Shown here in pieces: positions 4,752 through 5,031 of a stretch of DNA of 5,031 bases. This stretch comes from Deltaproteobacteria bacterium (GTDB taxonomy: Bacteria > Desulfobacterota > DSM-4660 > Desulfatiglandales > HGW-15), in NCBI GenBank assembly GCA_020342025.1, contig CP070840.1, forward strand, positions 1,555,239 through 1,560,269. Reading direction: 5' to 3'. Below the pieces are notes generated by a model, which was not told the DNA's origin, searched no databases, and saw only the letters and a program-made list of their open reading frames with translations. Positions within the stretch are counted from its first letter, which is position 1, and each line of letters begins with the position of its first letter. Both the position numbers and the translations under genes were made by a program.

Positions 4752-5031
4752 ATGCTATCTCTGAGCAAAGAGCAGATAGAACGCTATAGCAGGCACATTA
4801 TCCTTCCGGATGTGGGCGGCAAAGGTCAAACAAAGCTGCTCTCTTCTCGCATACTCCTTCTGGGTATGGGTGGGCTCGGATCTCCGGCAGCCCTCTACTT
4901 GGCTGCTGCAGGCGTGGGGACGCTGGGGCTTGTGGATTTCGACACCGTGGAGTTGAGCAATCTGCAGCGCCAGGTCATCCACACGACAGATGATCTGGGC
5001 AAAACCAAGGTCCAGTCTGCCAAGGAAACCA
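4752..5031 (+). CDS. MoeB/ThiF/HesA-family E1-like adenylyltransferase (3' end outside window)
   Basis: Only the first 93 codons are present; the family is usually 240-390 aa. The N-terminus RYSRHIILPDVGGKGQ (residues 11-26) is diagnostic for MoeB/ThiF, followed by the nucleotide-binding loop GMGGLGSP (38-45), the acidic strand end VDFDTVELSNLQRQ (61-74) and the HTTDDLGKTK segment. The arginines at 14 and 73 and the aspartates at 62 and 64 are those expected around ATP. The enzyme should adenylate the C-terminal glycine of the upstream carrier. The start is 2 bp after the carrier stop, with AGGAAG (4738-4743) as a modest ribosome binding site, so the pair is probably translationally coupled. 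Features that separate MoeB, ThiF and HcyF types, such as the zinc-binding CxxC pairs and any rhodanese domain, lie beyond the window. Confidence 0.92.
   Translation, partial: MLSLSKEQIERYSRHIILPDVGGKGQTKLLSSRILLLGMGGLGSPAALYLAAAGVGTLGLVDFDTVELSNLQRQVIHTTDDLGKTKVQSAKET

Overview
The window looks like a chromosomal segment from a deltaproteobacterium (Desulfobacterota), most likely an anaerobic sulfate reducer or syntroph. This is inferred from a two-CW (cysteine-tryptophan) protein tail, the metY-metX-metW order, and a TusA / small NifU-domain / ubiquitin-like sulfur carrier / E1-like operon of a kind common in that group. All genes are on the + strand. No rRNA, tRNA, insertion sequence or CRISPR array was recognised.

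Layout. Positions 1-155 hold the C-terminal end of a two-CW domain protein. Positions 156-337 are a leader with two inverted repeats before metY. metY (338-1597, O-acetylhomoserine sulfhydrylase) is followed by a 176-bp spacer containing a 9-bp tandem repeat and a 113-bp imperfect palindrome. Then come metX (1774-2940, homoserine O-acyltransferase) and metW (2930-3559), which overlap. A gene-poor stretch (3560-3877) carries a 22-codon ORF coupled to the metW stop, two small hairpins, and a well-formed candidate promoter with a CRP/FNR-family palindrome. Downstream is a tightly spaced sulfur-transfer operon: TusA-like protein (3878-4153), single-domain Nfu protein (4186-4404), MoaD/ThiS-like protein (4441-4749) and the start of a MoeB/ThiF-like E1 enzyme (4752 to the window end).

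How the parts may work together. MetX (with MetW) activates homoserine, and MetY exchanges the acyl group for sulfur to give homocysteine. The second operon encodes parts expected for making a protein thiocarboxylate: a TusA-type sulfur relay, a ubiquitin-fold carrier and its adenylating enzyme. The carrier's Gly-Gly is not terminal but is followed by Ile-Arg-Lys-Lys, so a peptidase would have to expose it. This resembles the HcyS/HcyF/HcyD/MetY route of Wolinella succinogenes, in which a carrier thiocarboxylate feeds sulfur to MetY. The main hypothesis is that this window encodes a similar carrier-dependent homocysteine route, possibly under redox or nitrosative/sulfur control through the CRP/FNR-like site. 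A CysO-type cysteine route or molybdopterin synthesis remain alternatives; genes just beyond position 5031 should decide.
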